A DNA stretch of 64,000 bases from Singulisphaera sp. GP187 (GTDB lineage Bacteria > Planctomycetota > Planctomycetia > Gemmatales > Gemmataceae): NCBI GenBank assembly GCA_945861245.1, contig CAMAUE010000003.1, forward strand, positions 24,462 through 88,461, in the 5' to 3' direction. Every line of letters begins with the position of its first letter. Positions within the stretch are counted from its first letter, which is position 1. Of the stretch, positions 16,645 to 25,070 are shown piece by piece. The position numbers were made by a program, and so were the translations under genes. Under the pieces are notes generated by a model. That model saw nothing but the letters and a program-made list of their open reading frames with translations, was not told the DNA's origin and made no database searches.

Positions 16645-17706
16645 TCACTGCCCGCGCGAGGCCGAACCGTTACGGGACGCGGCAATCGGCGCACCCGGCG
16701 GGAGCGGACGGCCCGCGACATCGACGTTGCGCTCGTACAAATGGTCGCGCAGAGCACGGAAGACCTCGAAGCTGTCGGGATAAACCCAGAACGTGACCAC
16801 GGTGATGTTGCCATCGAGCGAGTCCACCAAACTGCGGAATCTCGATTTCTCCGCAAGAGCCTGCGGCAGCGTCTCGCCTCGCTCGGCGTGCATCGGCTCG
16901 ACGACCCATTCGGATAGACCGTAGCGGAAGCCGTTAGGGGCGGGATCGCCGACATCGAGCGCGGTGCGTTCGCGCTCGTAGACATAGCGGAGACGATACG
17001 GGCCAATCGGCGATGTCGTGCGCGCGACGCGGTACGTGGTTTTCAATTCCTGCACGATGTCGTCCGTTGTCGATTTCACCTCACGCATTAACGCCGGCAG
17101 GTCGATGTAGCTGACTTTACCGCCACGGCATTCGAAGAAGACTTCGTCGCTATGCACCGTTCGGCTCACCGGCGCATGATATTTCAGCGACTTGATCTTC
17201 GCCGGTCCCGCTTGGATCGTCTTGATTTCGCTCAGCAATGACTTGGTTCGCTTCTGAACATCGTCGATCGAAACGCCGACCTGACTAACCTGCGTGCCGT
17301 CGGCGGCGTTCTTGGCGATGAGGTCGTCACGCTCCTTTTCCAAATCTCCACGCTGTCGAAGGAGCGAGGTCAACTGCGATGCGGTTGATGCCTGGGTGTC
17401 CTCCTCGGCTTGGATGTCTTTGAGTTGCGTGAGTAAACGCGTCTTCACGTTGTCGAGATCGCGTTGCGCGAACACCAGGCGAGCGTGCAGCGGATCGTCG
17501 GTGATTTTCGGCGGATCGACGGCCTTGCTGATCGGCGCCGGTTCGTTTTCGATATATTGCATCGACGCATGGTACGAACGAGCGCCGACCCAGGCGACCA
17601 GAATGAGCCGAATGATGATGCCCACGACATTGGTCACGAGGTCGAGAAACGCATCGAAGCTGAAGTGAATCGCTTCGTTTTTCGCGGGTCGTCTGCGGCG
17701 TAGCAT
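16645..17706 (-). CDS. ExbD-like membrane protein with coiled coil
   Basis: Read from ATG 17706 (an upstream in-frame ATG at 17730 adds eight residues), the 353-residue product has an N-terminal ExbD-type segment: FSFDAFLDLVTNVVGIIIRL with the membrane Asp, then a long charged coiled coil (about residues 60-180), then a C-terminal domain beginning near KSLKYHAPVSRTVHSDEVFF. It is the third gene of a minus-strand operon headed by a MotA/TolQ/ExbB protein (20895). Inference: a stator or energy-transduction complex using proton motive force. The C-terminal domain is not a standard peptidoglycan-binding OmpA domain. Confidence 0.75.
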   Translation of the reverse strand: MLRRRRPAKNEAIHFSFDAFLDLVTNVVGIIIRLILVAWVGARSYHASMQYIENEPAPISKAVDPPKITDDPLHARLVFAQRDLDNVKTRLLTQLKDIQAEEDTQASTASQLTSLLRQRGDLEKERDDLIAKNAADGTQVSQVGVSIDDVQKRTKSLLSEIKTIQAGPAKIKSLKYHAPVSRTVHSDEVFFECRGGKVSYIDLPALMREVKSTTDDIVQELKTTYRVARTTSPIGPYRLRYVYERERTALDVGDPAPNGFRYGLSEWVVEPMHAERGETLPQALAEKSRFRSLVDSLDGNITVVTFWVYPDSFEVFRALRDHLYERNVDVAGRPLPPGAPIAASRNGSASRGQ

Positions 17707-17739
17707 AGAATTATTGACCTTGGGATTCAACGATTAGCC

Positions 17740-17814
17740 GTTTAGCCGCTCGCCACTGGCGAGCGCGAATTGCGATCGCTACATGTCGCGCTCGCCAAAG
17801 GCGAGCGGCTAAAC
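17740..17814. repeat. intergenic palindrome, family B copy 1
   Basis: Arms at 17740-17767 and 17787-17814 read gtttagccgctcgcc...ggcgagcgcg and its complement, differing only in the three bases between gctcgcc and ggcgagc. It lies 6 nt beyond the stop of the gene ending at 17821, inside the ExbB/ExbD operon. Confidence 0.92.
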
Positions 17815-17820
17815 GGGCTG

Positions 17821-19536
17821 TTAATCCTGCACATTCTCTTTCGTCATCGGCACGCGCAGCGGTTCCAGGATTGGGTAGGCACGCAGGAAAGTCTGCACGC
17901 CTTCGGTGGAAACCTGGAAGCGGATGACGGGACGATACGGCGGCTCGTCGGGGCGTACCGAGGCCTGGCGTCGCGCGATCAGGTTGGCGACGTGCTTGAG
18001 CAGTGCCGTATCGGTCGCGGTGTCGTCTGCGTTTTTCCAACGAAACTGCGTGCCGCCTGGGAAGACGGTGATGTGTTCGGCATAGCTATCGAGCGTGATC
18101 ACGAAATCCTTGTCGCCGATGATTCGACCCAGCGGCGGCACCGGCGCGGGCTTTTCTTTCGGCTCGGCGCCGCCGAATTCTGGCGCAGACCGATCGAGGG
18201 GCGAGCCGTTCTTGCTCGGCGGATTCGGCGACGTGCTGCCACCATTGCCGGATTCCGGCGGTTTGATCGGCAACAGCGGGCGATCGGGATTGTTCGACGC
18301 AATCGGCTGCCCGAAGGAGGCCTCGGTGGACGGCATCTTACCAACCGGCACAAACGACGGACGCTGCACTGGGATGCCCGTATCGACTCTTGGATACGCA
18401 GGACCTTGGCCGTTTGGCAGACTCGGTGCCAAAGGCGAAACTGAAGAAACGGGCGACCTGACGCCAAATGTCGGATTCGGGGTCTCGATGCCGGCGGCAA
18501 TCGATGCTAGCGAACCACCCGCGCCGAGCGGGCTGCTGCCGGCGATGGTGGACCCACTTGGCGGCGGGAGCGTGCCTGGCGTTCGTGGGTGGATCTGTTC
18601 GCGCGGCTTCATCGCAACGCCCGGCGGGGATTGTGGGCGTCCCTTCGCGAAATCGAAGGTCCACTCGGCGTCGATTAACTCATAGCCAAAGTCGATTTGG
18701 TAGCCACGCAACACTGCTTGGGCTTTGTAGTAGCTCGTGATACCATCGGGGCGCACCAGAAATAACACGTATGGGCCGGTCTTTTCTTTCAATTCCGCTC
18801 GGCCCTTGTCTTTCTCGACAGGTTGGGGCACGAGTTTGCCGGCCCGTGTTTCGATGGCCTCGCGAATGGATTCCATCGTGAAACCGAAGTCAAGGCGTTC
18901 ATGACCATCGGGTTGAAATATGACGCCGCTGGCGACGCATTCGACGTAGATCGGCTTGCGGAATTCGCCCTGTCTACCTCGATAGGGAATGAGCGAGTAG
19001 ACTGCTTGTTCTTCTGTTTTGAGCGCGCGAAGTTGACGCAGCGTGACTTCGAGATCGGCCAATTCCTTGGCGGCTTCGAGCAACTCGGTATTGGTGGCCG
19101 TCGCCTTGTTGGTGGACTTCGTTATGCCCGAGCGCTGGCTTTCGATCGCCAGTCGCAGTTCGCCGATTTTTGCGGATTCGGCAGCGATTTTGGCTTCTGC
19201 TTCGATATGTTGCGCTCGGATGACTTCGAGCGTTTGCCCCGACTGCGCAATCTTTCGGCGTTCGGCTTCGGTCCGCTCGGCGAGTTTCGCGTGCTCGGTC
19301 ATCAGGCTGCGACGCAGTTTTTCCTTGGCTTGTTCCCATTCCGCTTTGCGGGCGTCTTCGTCGGCTGTCGAGCGTTTTTCTTTTTTGGAAAGCAGTTCGG
19401 CTGCGTGATGTTGAGCCGCGATCTTGGCTCGGCGATCCATGATAAAGAGCAACAGCAAGAGCGATCCCATCGCGCAGAGAAGGACTGCGAGAAACGGGAA
19501 CGTCGAGACCTGTAGTTTGCTTCGCGGTCGTCTCAT
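17821..19536 (-). CDS. ExbD/TolR-like single-pass membrane protein, large form
   Basis: The 571-residue protein has an N-terminal membrane helix (VSTFPFLAVLLCAMGSLLLL) shortly after a basic start, the topology of ExbD/MotB partners. A coiled coil follows (about residues 45-170), then a conserved globular part around YSLIPYRGRQGEFRKPIYVE, a long Pro/Gly/Ser-rich linker (about 300-430) and a C-terminal domain ending QTFLRAYPILEPLRVP. The gene lies 21 nt downstream of the ExbB-like gene and upstream of a second ExbD-like gene. I infer a cell-envelope stator whose distal domain reaches into the periplasm. Confidence 0.75.
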   Translation of the reverse strand: MRRPRSKLQVSTFPFLAVLLCAMGSLLLLLFIMDRRAKIAAQHHAAELLSKKEKRSTADEDARKAEWEQAKEKLRRSLMTEHAKLAERTEAERRKIAQSGQTLEVIRAQHIEAEAKIAAESAKIGELRLAIESQRSGITKSTNKATATNTELLEAAKELADLEVTLRQLRALKTEEQAVYSLIPYRGRQGEFRKPIYVECVASGVIFQPDGHERLDFGFTMESIREAIETRAGKLVPQPVEKDKGRAELKEKTGPYVLFLVRPDGITSYYKAQAVLRGYQIDFGYELIDAEWTFDFAKGRPQSPPGVAMKPREQIHPRTPGTLPPPSGSTIAGSSPLGAGGSLASIAAGIETPNPTFGVRSPVSSVSPLAPSLPNGQGPAYPRVDTGIPVQRPSFVPVGKMPSTEASFGQPIASNNPDRPLLPIKPPESGNGGSTSPNPPSKNGSPLDRSAPEFGGAEPKEKPAPVPPLGRIIGDKDFVITLDSYAEHITVFPGGTQFRWKNADDTATDTALLKHVANLIARRQASVRPDEPPYRPVIRFQVSTEGVQTFLRAYPILEPLRVPMTKENVQD

Positions 19537-19557
19537 GCCGTTGCCTTGGGAGTTCGA

Positions 19558-20895
19558 CTACCTATACACTTGGAAATCAGCCCGCATCGCCGCTTCACGC
19601 GAATGGGAGGTAAGACGAATCTGTGGCTGCGGCGCACTCGTGCTGACGCGCGTCGTCAACAAATGGATGGCACCGGTCAGGCTCGTCACTGCTTGTTCGA
19701 ATACCTGCGAACTGGCGAGGACGTTGAGGTTTTGCGACAGCGTTTCTTGCAAACGAATCAACTGCCCTTCGTTCGACTGCACTTTCGACATCATCTCGAC
19801 CGACAAACCGATGGCATCCGTGAGACGCGCCAAGGCAACCTGATGATCGCGGCTGCCTTCCTTCATTACGCTCGTGAGTCGGGCCAATCCTTCGAGCAGG
19901 CCGTTGTGCCGTTCGAGCAGTTTCTTTTCGAGATCCATGACGCGCTGGGCATAGCGGATCAGGGAGCCTTCGAGCGCCTGTTGCATCGCCAAGGCCCACT
20001 TTTCCTCGCTGTTCGGCGATGTCAGTTCCTGCCAGCGTTCTTCGGCTTTCTCCATGCTGGCGGCCCATATCGTCGCCTGCTTCTCGATTAGCTCTTGCGC
20101 GGTGACAGCCAGCGCGCTCGAATCGGAGAGGTCGCTGGCAGTGCGGAGGAAGCGATGGGCCAACTCGGCATCGACATAGTGATCGACGCGCTCAAGCTGG
20201 TTCTGCTCCATTTTTTCGACGAGATAGCTGAAGAACATCGCCACCAGCGTGACGGATAGGGCGAGTGCGGTTGCGTCGAACGCTTTCGTCAGACCGTTGG
20301 TGATGGAGCTTGTGTCGTTCGCCATCTTCTCCGGATCGATGCCGCCGATCGCCTCGGTGATGCCAAGAACTGTGCCGAGGAAACCGAGGATCGGCATCGC
20401 CCAGATGAGAAAGCGCGTGAGAGCGTAGCTGCCGTCGAGGGCCATGGCGTCGTTATCAGCCAGGGTGCGCATCTGATCGTCGAGGCCATGCGTCGAGCTG
20501 CGATTGGATACGTAGCTGAGGACGTTCGTGACACGTCGCCCGATCAGCGATCGGCCGGCGTGAGTGCCTTGCAGTTCAAGTGCTTGCTGAAGCTGCTTGA
20601 CCTGGCCGATGGGGATTGGTTTGCCGCTCCATTCGGGAAGCAGCGATTGTGATTGGGCATACTGTTCGCGCATTGCGCCGAACAACTTTGCCGCGAAGGC
20701 GCCGAGACAGCAGAAGAACAGCACGACGACGACCTGCTCGGCAAGATGGGCAACATAGCGCTGCACGATCTCGTTTTGCCACGGGCCATTTTGGATGAAA
20801 TACAATGCGCCAAGACCCATCGGCACGCCCATGACGAACGCGGTCCACGTAACATAGGACTGTTGCCGATTATCGTTATTCGCTCGCTCGCTCAT
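19558..20895 (-). CDS. MotA/TolQ/ExbB proton channel family protein
   Basis: The 445-residue inner-membrane protein starts at ATG 20895 after GGAG. Hydrophobic segments lie near residues 17-36, 55-73, 165-187 (AMPILGFLGTVLGITEAIG) and 211-228 (ALALSVTLVAMFFSYLVE); the last two are the MotA/ExbB signature helices with the pore Thr/Ser. A cytoplasmic helical region of about 200 residues follows, longer than in E. coli ExbB (244 residues in total). It heads a three-gene operon with two ExbD-like partners. The role is inferred as the ion-channel part of an energy-transducing complex. Confidence 0.88.
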   Translation of the reverse strand: MSERANNDNRQQSYVTWTAFVMGVPMGLGALYFIQNGPWQNEIVQRYVAHLAEQVVVVLFFCCLGAFAAKLFGAMREQYAQSQSLLPEWSGKPIPIGQVKQLQQALELQGTHAGRSLIGRRVTNVLSYVSNRSSTHGLDDQMRTLADNDAMALDGSYALTRFLIWAMPILGFLGTVLGITEAIGGIDPEKMANDTSSITNGLTKAFDATALALSVTLVAMFFSYLVEKMEQNQLERVDHYVDAELAHRFLRTASDLSDSSALAVTAQELIEKQATIWAASMEKAEERWQELTSPNSEEKWALAMQQALEGSLIRYAQRVMDLEKKLLERHNGLLEGLARLTSVMKEGSRDHQVALARLTDAIGLSVEMMSKVQSNEGQLIRLQETLSQNLNVLASSQVFEQAVTSLTGAIHLLTTRVSTSAPQPQIRLTSHSREAAMRADFQVYR

Positions 20896-21015
20896 GCGTA
20901 ACGCTCCCAGAAATAGGATTTGCGCATCAATTCACCATCGTCATTATCGACGCAACAATGGTAGGAACATCACGATTTTGCAGGTTGTGCGGCGAACTTT
21001 CAGAATTGGACTATG

Positions 21016-21038
21016 TAGTTACATAAGATAGGTAACTA
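21016..21038. promoter_or_regulatory. inverted repeat in the exbB/pyrE divergent region, possible operator
   Basis: tagttac (21016-21022) and gtaacta (21032-21038) form a perfect 7-bp inverted repeat with a 9-nt spacer in the 229-nt region between divergent genes. This is the size of a small regulator site. No factor is identified. Confidence 0.3.
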
Positions 21039-21053
21039 AGCTTCTCGCATTTG

Positions 21054-21095
21054 CCGCTTGCGGCTTAGCGCTCAACGTATCCAACGCGGCGCTAA
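21054..21095. repeat. intergenic palindrome, family A copy 2 (right arm truncated)
   Basis: A complete left arm (21054-21073) is followed by only ggcgctaa (21088-21095) of the right arm. It lies 29 nt upstream of pyrE, so it would fall in that gene's leader or promoter. Confidence 0.75.
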
Positions 21096-21124
21096 ATGAA
21101 ATCGATACCGACAGGAAACCTGCC

Positions 21125-21682
21125 ATGCCAACCCCCTACCCAAAACTTCTCGATGCCTTCAAAACCCGCGCGTTCTCTTTCGGCGATTTCACGCTCGCAT
21201 CGGGCAAGAAAAGCAGCTACTACGTCAACAGCAAGAAGGCGATCTTCAACAGCGAAGTCGTCAACCTGCTCAGCGATGCGATGTGGGACATGACGAAGGA
21301 CCTCAGCATCGACGCCGCCGGCGGACTCGAAGTCGGTGCGATCTCATTGGCTGCGGTGCTGGCCCAACGCTTCGCGATGCAGGGCAAGCCGCTTGAAGGT
21401 TTCTTCGTCCGCAAGCAGGCGAAATCGCATGGCAGTCAGGAGCGAGTCGAAGGCGTGCTCAAGCCCGGCATGCGCGTCGCCGTCCTCGATGACGTGCTGA
21501 CCACGGGCGGTTCGATGTTGCAAGCGATCGCGGAGATCGAGAAGGTCGGGGCGATCGTTGTCGCGGCCGTCTGCATCGTCGATCGTCTCGAAGGTGCGCG
21601 TGAGGCACTTGGGAAGTACGCGTTTCTGCCGATCTTCACGATCCGCGACTTCGGCATCGAACCGCCGCCTCCCCCCGTTTAG
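21125..21682 (+). CDS. pyrE: orotate phosphoribosyltransferase
   Basis: The penultimate step of UMP synthesis: orotate plus PRPP gives OMP. The 185-residue protein has the N-terminal AFSFGDFTLASGKKSSYYVN block, GGLEVGAISLAAVLA, FFVRKQAKSHG (substrate Lys residues) and the PRPP-binding VAVLDDVLTTGGS near residues 119-131. The C-terminus EPPPPPV is unusual, and its stop codon lies in a stretch resembling a degraded left arm of repeat family A (ttagcgc), with an intact right arm 38 nt downstream. Confidence 0.95.
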   Translation: MPTPYPKLLDAFKTRAFSFGDFTLASGKKSSYYVNSKKAIFNSEVVNLLSDAMWDMTKDLSIDAAGGLEVGAISLAAVLAQRFAMQGKPLEGFFVRKQAKSHGSQERVEGVLKPGMRVAVLDDVLTTGGSMLQAIAEIEKVGAIVVAAVCIVDRLEGAREALGKYAFLPIFTIRDFGIEPPPPPV

Positions 21683-21740
21683 CGCCCGCTACGTGCGTTC
21701 CGAAACGGCAGGGACTTTGCGAGCGCTAAGCCGCAAGCGG
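21677..21740. repeat. intergenic palindrome, family A copy 3 (left arm degraded)
   Basis: The right arm at 21721-21740 is intact. The left side retains only a ttagcgc-like remnant that includes the pyrE stop codon. Confidence 0.65.
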
Positions 21741-21823
21741 AGAATCGAATTCTTTTTCTTTTTTGATGGCATTCGCAGTTTGACCGTGTTACGGTTTTCT
21801 CAATCACCACGGAAGTGGACCCA

Positions 21824-22492
21824 ATGATGGACACCCCAACCACAACACCGACCAAGCCGAGCGCGACGCCGACAATCCTGTTGACGTGGTCGCCCGCGGT
21901 GCAGCTGGCGGTCGGGGCCATCGTGCTGGCGTCTCTGTTCTTTCTGCTGGGCCGCTGGTCGCTCGGCGGCGCGAATGCCGACCCGGCTCCAGTCACGCAC
22001 ACCGACAAACTCGGCCCGATGCTCGATCTCAATCGCGCGACCAAAGCGGAACTTCGCCTCTTGCCTGGCCTGGGTGATACGTTGTCGCAGCGCGTCGTCG
22101 AGCATCGCCAACGGGTCGGCGCGTTTCGCAGCATCGATGATCTTCGCCAGGTTTCTGGCATCGGTTCAAAGACGCTCGAACGATTGCGGCCGTACCTGTT
22201 CGTCGTGCCTCGCGAAAGCTTCGTAGCGTTCGATGACGAAAGTGAAGCGATGCCGATCGAACCGACAAAACCGACCGGCAAAGGCAAGCAGCCGAGCGAA
22301 TCGATCGACGTCAATTTCGCCAGCCAGGCCGATCTACAAAAGCTGCCCGGCATCGGCCCTAAGCTCTCGCAACGCATCCTCGACGAACGAGCGAAGGCAG
22401 CGTTCAAGAATGTCGATGAGTTGCGTCGAGTGTCAGGCATCGGGCCGAAGACGCTGGAGAAGATCAAACCGTTTGTGGCGGTCGGGAAATGA
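21824..22492 (+). CDS. ComEA-like membrane protein with two helix-hairpin-helix units
   Basis: ATG 21824 is preceded by GGAAG at a good distance. The 222-residue product has one N-terminal membrane helix (VQLAVGAIVLASLFFLLG) and two HhH DNA-binding modules, LNRATKAELRLLPGLGDTLSQRV and VNFASQADLQKLPGIGPKLSQRI, each followed by a GIG-S/P-KTLE hairpin. ComEA proteins bind DNA during natural transformation, usually with a single HhH pair; two tandem modules suggest internal duplication. No comEC is near. The stop overlaps the next ATG (ATGA), so the two genes are translationally coupled. Confidence 0.85.
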   Translation: MMDTPTTTPTKPSATPTILLTWSPAVQLAVGAIVLASLFFLLGRWSLGGANADPAPVTHTDKLGPMLDLNRATKAELRLLPGLGDTLSQRVVEHRQRVGAFRSIDDLRQVSGIGSKTLERLRPYLFVVPRESFVAFDDESEAMPIEPTKPTGKGKQPSESIDVNFASQADLQKLPGIGPKLSQRILDERAKAAFKNVDELRRVSGIGPKTLEKIKPFVAVGK

Positions 22493-22917
22493 AGAAGCGT
22501 CGCACGATCCTGATCGGGCTTCTTACCACGGTGTTGCTCACGCTCGCCTGCTGGTTCGAGCCGACGCATTGCGTGCGAGGCAAGCTGCGCGGCGAAGCGT
22601 TTTTCGACGATCGGCCGACATCCTATTGGCGAGGCATCGTTGTCGAAGCATTCGATATCGATTGGGCGACGTTTCCACGCTTTACATGGTGGGATCGCGT
22701 CCGATTTCGCATGGGCTGGGACCAGGGCGATCGGACATTATTGCAGCTTGCGCAATCGCTGGACGCAGATTCCGTCGCCGTGCTCGAGGAACTATCGCGT
22801 GACACCAATCCGAAGGTGGCGGCGTTCGCAAGCGATTTGCTGGAGTTGAATCGTTGCCAAGAAGCGCGCGTGTATCCTGACTGGATCTTGCTGTTGAAGA
22901 AGCACAACATGCGCTGA
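22489..22917 (+). CDS. hypothetical membrane-anchored protein
   Basis: This 142-residue protein has an N-terminal hydrophobic segment (TILIGLLTTVLLTLACWF), then a soluble domain with RGKLRGEAFFDDRPTSYWRG and a helical end (LEELSRDTNPKVAAFASDLL). The start overlaps the ComEA-like stop by 4 nt, indicating coupled expression. I recognise no family. The Cys in the hydrophobic segment does not make a convincing lipobox. The helical end resembles a single HEAT-like unit. Confidence 0.7.
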   Translation: MKKRRTILIGLLTTVLLTLACWFEPTHCVRGKLRGEAFFDDRPTSYWRGIVVEAFDIDWATFPRFTWWDRVRFRMGWDQGDRTLLQLAQSLDADSVAVLEELSRDTNPKVAAFASDLLELNRCQEARVYPDWILLLKKHNMR

Positions 22918-22983
22918 TGAAGTTCCGATAGCGATCATCGAGAGTCGCGAGTATGATAGAAAGAAACCTGAAGGAGCACAAAG

Positions 22984-23220
22984 GTGGAACCACTCATCGA
23001 ACGCATCACCATGAATCCCGCCGTATTGGCCGGCAAGCCGACGATTCGCGGCATGCGCATCAGTGTGGAGCACGTCTTGACGGCACTCGGAAGCGACGTG
23101 CCTGTCGAGGATATTCTTGCTGATTATCCCGATTTGGAGAAGGCGGACATCTCGGCCTGCCTCTTGTATGCGGCTCAGATGGTTGGTGATGAACGTGTCT
23201 ACTTCGTCGGTGCACAATGA
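22984..23220 (+). CDS. DUF433 antitoxin
   Basis: GTG 22984 is preceded by GAAGGAG. The 78-residue DUF433 protein shows the diagnostic NPAVLAGKPTIRGMRISVEHVL and ILADYPDLEKADISACLLYAA, a winged-helix antitoxin of the VapB45-like group that normally pairs with a DUF5615 PIN-like toxin. The partner follows with a 4-nt ATGA overlap. It is expected to bind the toxin and repress the shared promoter; a TATGAT box lies about 30 nt upstream. Confidence 0.92.
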   Translation: MEPLIERITMNPAVLAGKPTIRGMRISVEHVLTALGSDVPVEDILADYPDLEKADISACLLYAAQMVGDERVYFVGAQ

Positions 23221-23573
23221 CGATTTTGAAGGTGCTCGTCGATGTCAGCGCCGGAGATGCGATCGTTGAATGGCTGCGCGAAAGCGGGCATGACGTCGCA
23301 GCCGTTCGTTACCGTGATCCGCGAATGGACGATTCCGATATCCTTGCCTGGGCCGTTCAAGAAGGTCGCCTTGTCATCACGATGGATAAAGATTTCGGCG
23401 AATTAGTCTACCATTCCGGCCAAGAGCACTCAGGTGTGTTGTTGTTCCGGCTTGAATCAGCGCCGCGGGCGACGAAGCTCTAGATTATGAAAGATGTCCT
23501 GGATCGACACGGTGCCGAAATTGGTGCTGGCTTCGCCGTGTATCAAAAAGGCCGGCTGCGAATTCGTGTATGA
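23217..23573 (+). pseudogene. DUF5615 PIN-like toxin interrupted by an in-frame amber codon
   Basis: From ATG 23217 the frame encodes 88 residues (VLVDVSAGDAIVEWLRESGHDV; ITMDKDFGELVYHSG; GVLLFRLES) and then stops at TAG 23481-23483. The same frame continues for 29 more codons to TGA 23571-23573, encoding KDVLDRHGAEIGAGFAVYQ and GRLRIRV, which is the normal C-terminal end of DUF5615 toxins (usual length about 115-120 residues). One nonsense change, or a sequencing error, thus splits an otherwise intact gene. The truncated product keeps the acidic PIN-like residues but lacks the last helix and strand. Confidence 0.85.
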
Positions 23574-23584
23574 AAGGGATTCCA

Positions 23585-24994
23585 ATGCCCCCACCTCTCT
23601 CTCGTCGCGAATTCCTCTGGCAATCCGGCGGCGGCCTAGGCGGGATTGCCCTGGCGTCGTTGCTGAATGGCGATGCGTCGCTGGCACAAGAACACGGCGG
23701 CGTGCATCATCGCGCAAAAGCGAAGCGCGTCGTGCAGCTCTTCATGTCCGGCGCGGCCAGCCAGTGCGATACGTTTGACTATAAGCCGATGCTCATTCAA
23801 CGTAACGGTCAGGCGTTCGACCCCGGCGGGCGCGTCGAGCTTTTCCAGTCCAACCCGGGCCATGTGATGGCGTCGCCGTGGCGTTGGCGGCAACATGGGC
23901 AATCGGGCAAGTGGATCAGCGATCTGCTACCTCACATCGCAAGCTGCGTCGACGACATCGCCTTCATCCCGTCGATGGTGGCACGCTCCAACGTGCACGG
24001 TCCGGCAACGTTCATGCAGAACACCGGCTTCGTCCTGCCCGGCTTTCCCGCCATGGGGGCGTGGATCAACTACGGCCTGGGCAGCATTACCGATAACCTC
24101 CCCGCCTTCGTCGTCATCCCCGACTCACGCGGCTATGCCCCGAACGGCCCCGCCAACTGGAGTGCCGCGTTCTTGCCCGCCAGCCATCAGGGCACGACGA
24201 TTCGGCCCAGCGACCGCAACCCGATCTTCGACCTCTTCCCCGGTCCCAACAACTACATCACACCCCAAAGCGAGCGTGACGGCCTGCAACTCCTACAAGA
24301 AATGAATCGCCGACACAGCGAAACCCGCCCTGGCGACACCCGGCTCGAAGGCCGCATTCAGACCTACGAACTCGCGGCACGCCTGCAACTCAGCGCGCCG
24401 GAAGTGCTCGACATCGCCCGTGAGACGCGCGAGACGCAACGGCTGTACGGCCTCGACGAACCGATCACTGCCGAGTTTGGCCGCAACTGCCTGATCGCTC
24501 GGCGATTGCTCGAACGTGGCGTGCGCTTTGTGCAAATCTGGTCGGGTGCGGACAACGGCTTCCCTCGCCGTAACTGGGATTCGCACGAGCAGCTCCAGCG
24601 CGACCACGGCGACATGGGCACCAGCATGGATCGGCCGACGGCGGCACTCATCAAGGATCTGAAGCGCCGTGGCTTGCTCGACGACACGATCGTGATGTGG
24701 ACGACGGAGTTCGGTCGCATGCCGTGCAGCCAGGGCAGTCTGGGCCGCGATCACAATCCGTTCACGTTTACGACATGGATGGCAGGCGGCGGCATCAAAG
24801 GCGGCGTGACGTATGGCGCCAGCGACGAGTGGTCGTTCCGCGCCGCCGAGGATCCGACGTATTGCTACGACGTGCATGCCACAATGCTGCACCTGCTCGG
24901 CATCGACCATACCCGGCTAACGTATCGCCACAACGGCATCGATCGCCGCCTGACCGACGTGCACGGGCATGTGATCGAGCAGATCGTGGCGTGA
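23585..24994 (+). CDS. DUF1501 family Tat-exported protein (copy 2)
   Basis: ATG 23585 (after AAAGGG) is preferred over ATG 23570, which overlaps the toxin remnant's stop. The 469-residue product has a Tat signal (LSRREFLWQSGGGLGGIALASLL), then LFMSGAASQCDTFDYKP, GNVHGP-like metal-site surroundings, WTTEFGRMP and GRDHNPFTF, the DUF1501 blocks. Compared with copies 1 and 3 it belongs to the subtype with FDYKP instead of WDPKP. No DUF1549/1553 partner is adjacent here. The role is unknown, possibly a periplasmic sulfatase-fold enzyme. Confidence 0.93.
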   Translation: MPPPLSRREFLWQSGGGLGGIALASLLNGDASLAQEHGGVHHRAKAKRVVQLFMSGAASQCDTFDYKPMLIQRNGQAFDPGGRVELFQSNPGHVMASPWRWRQHGQSGKWISDLLPHIASCVDDIAFIPSMVARSNVHGPATFMQNTGFVLPGFPAMGAWINYGLGSITDNLPAFVVIPDSRGYAPNGPANWSAAFLPASHQGTTIRPSDRNPIFDLFPGPNNYITPQSERDGLQLLQEMNRRHSETRPGDTRLEGRIQTYELAARLQLSAPEVLDIARETRETQRLYGLDEPITAEFGRNCLIARRLLERGVRFVQIWSGADNGFPRRNWDSHEQLQRDHGDMGTSMDRPTAALIKDLKRRGLLDDTIVMWTTEFGRMPCSQGSLGRDHNPFTFTTWMAGGGIKGGVTYGASDEWSFRAAEDPTYCYDVHATMLHLLGIDHTRLTYRHNGIDRRLTDVHGHVIEQIVA

Positions 24995-25003
24995 TCGCAT
25001 CCT

Positions 25004-25057
25004 CCGCTTGCGGCTTAGCGCTCGGATGATTGCGTGCGAGCGCTTAGCCGTAAGCGG
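25004..25057. repeat. intergenic palindrome, family A copy 4
   Basis: Arms at 25004-25023 and 25038-25057, with two substitutions in the right arm. It fills the gap between the convergent DUF1501 and SelA-like genes (9 and 13 nt from their stops). Confidence 0.9.
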
Positions 25058-25070
25058 AAAACAGGGAGGT

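Noticed and set aside
23481..23483. Recoded TAG (pyrrolysine or programmed read-through)
   Set aside because: There is no pyl gene or read-through context in view. A nonsense mutation or sequence error is simpler.
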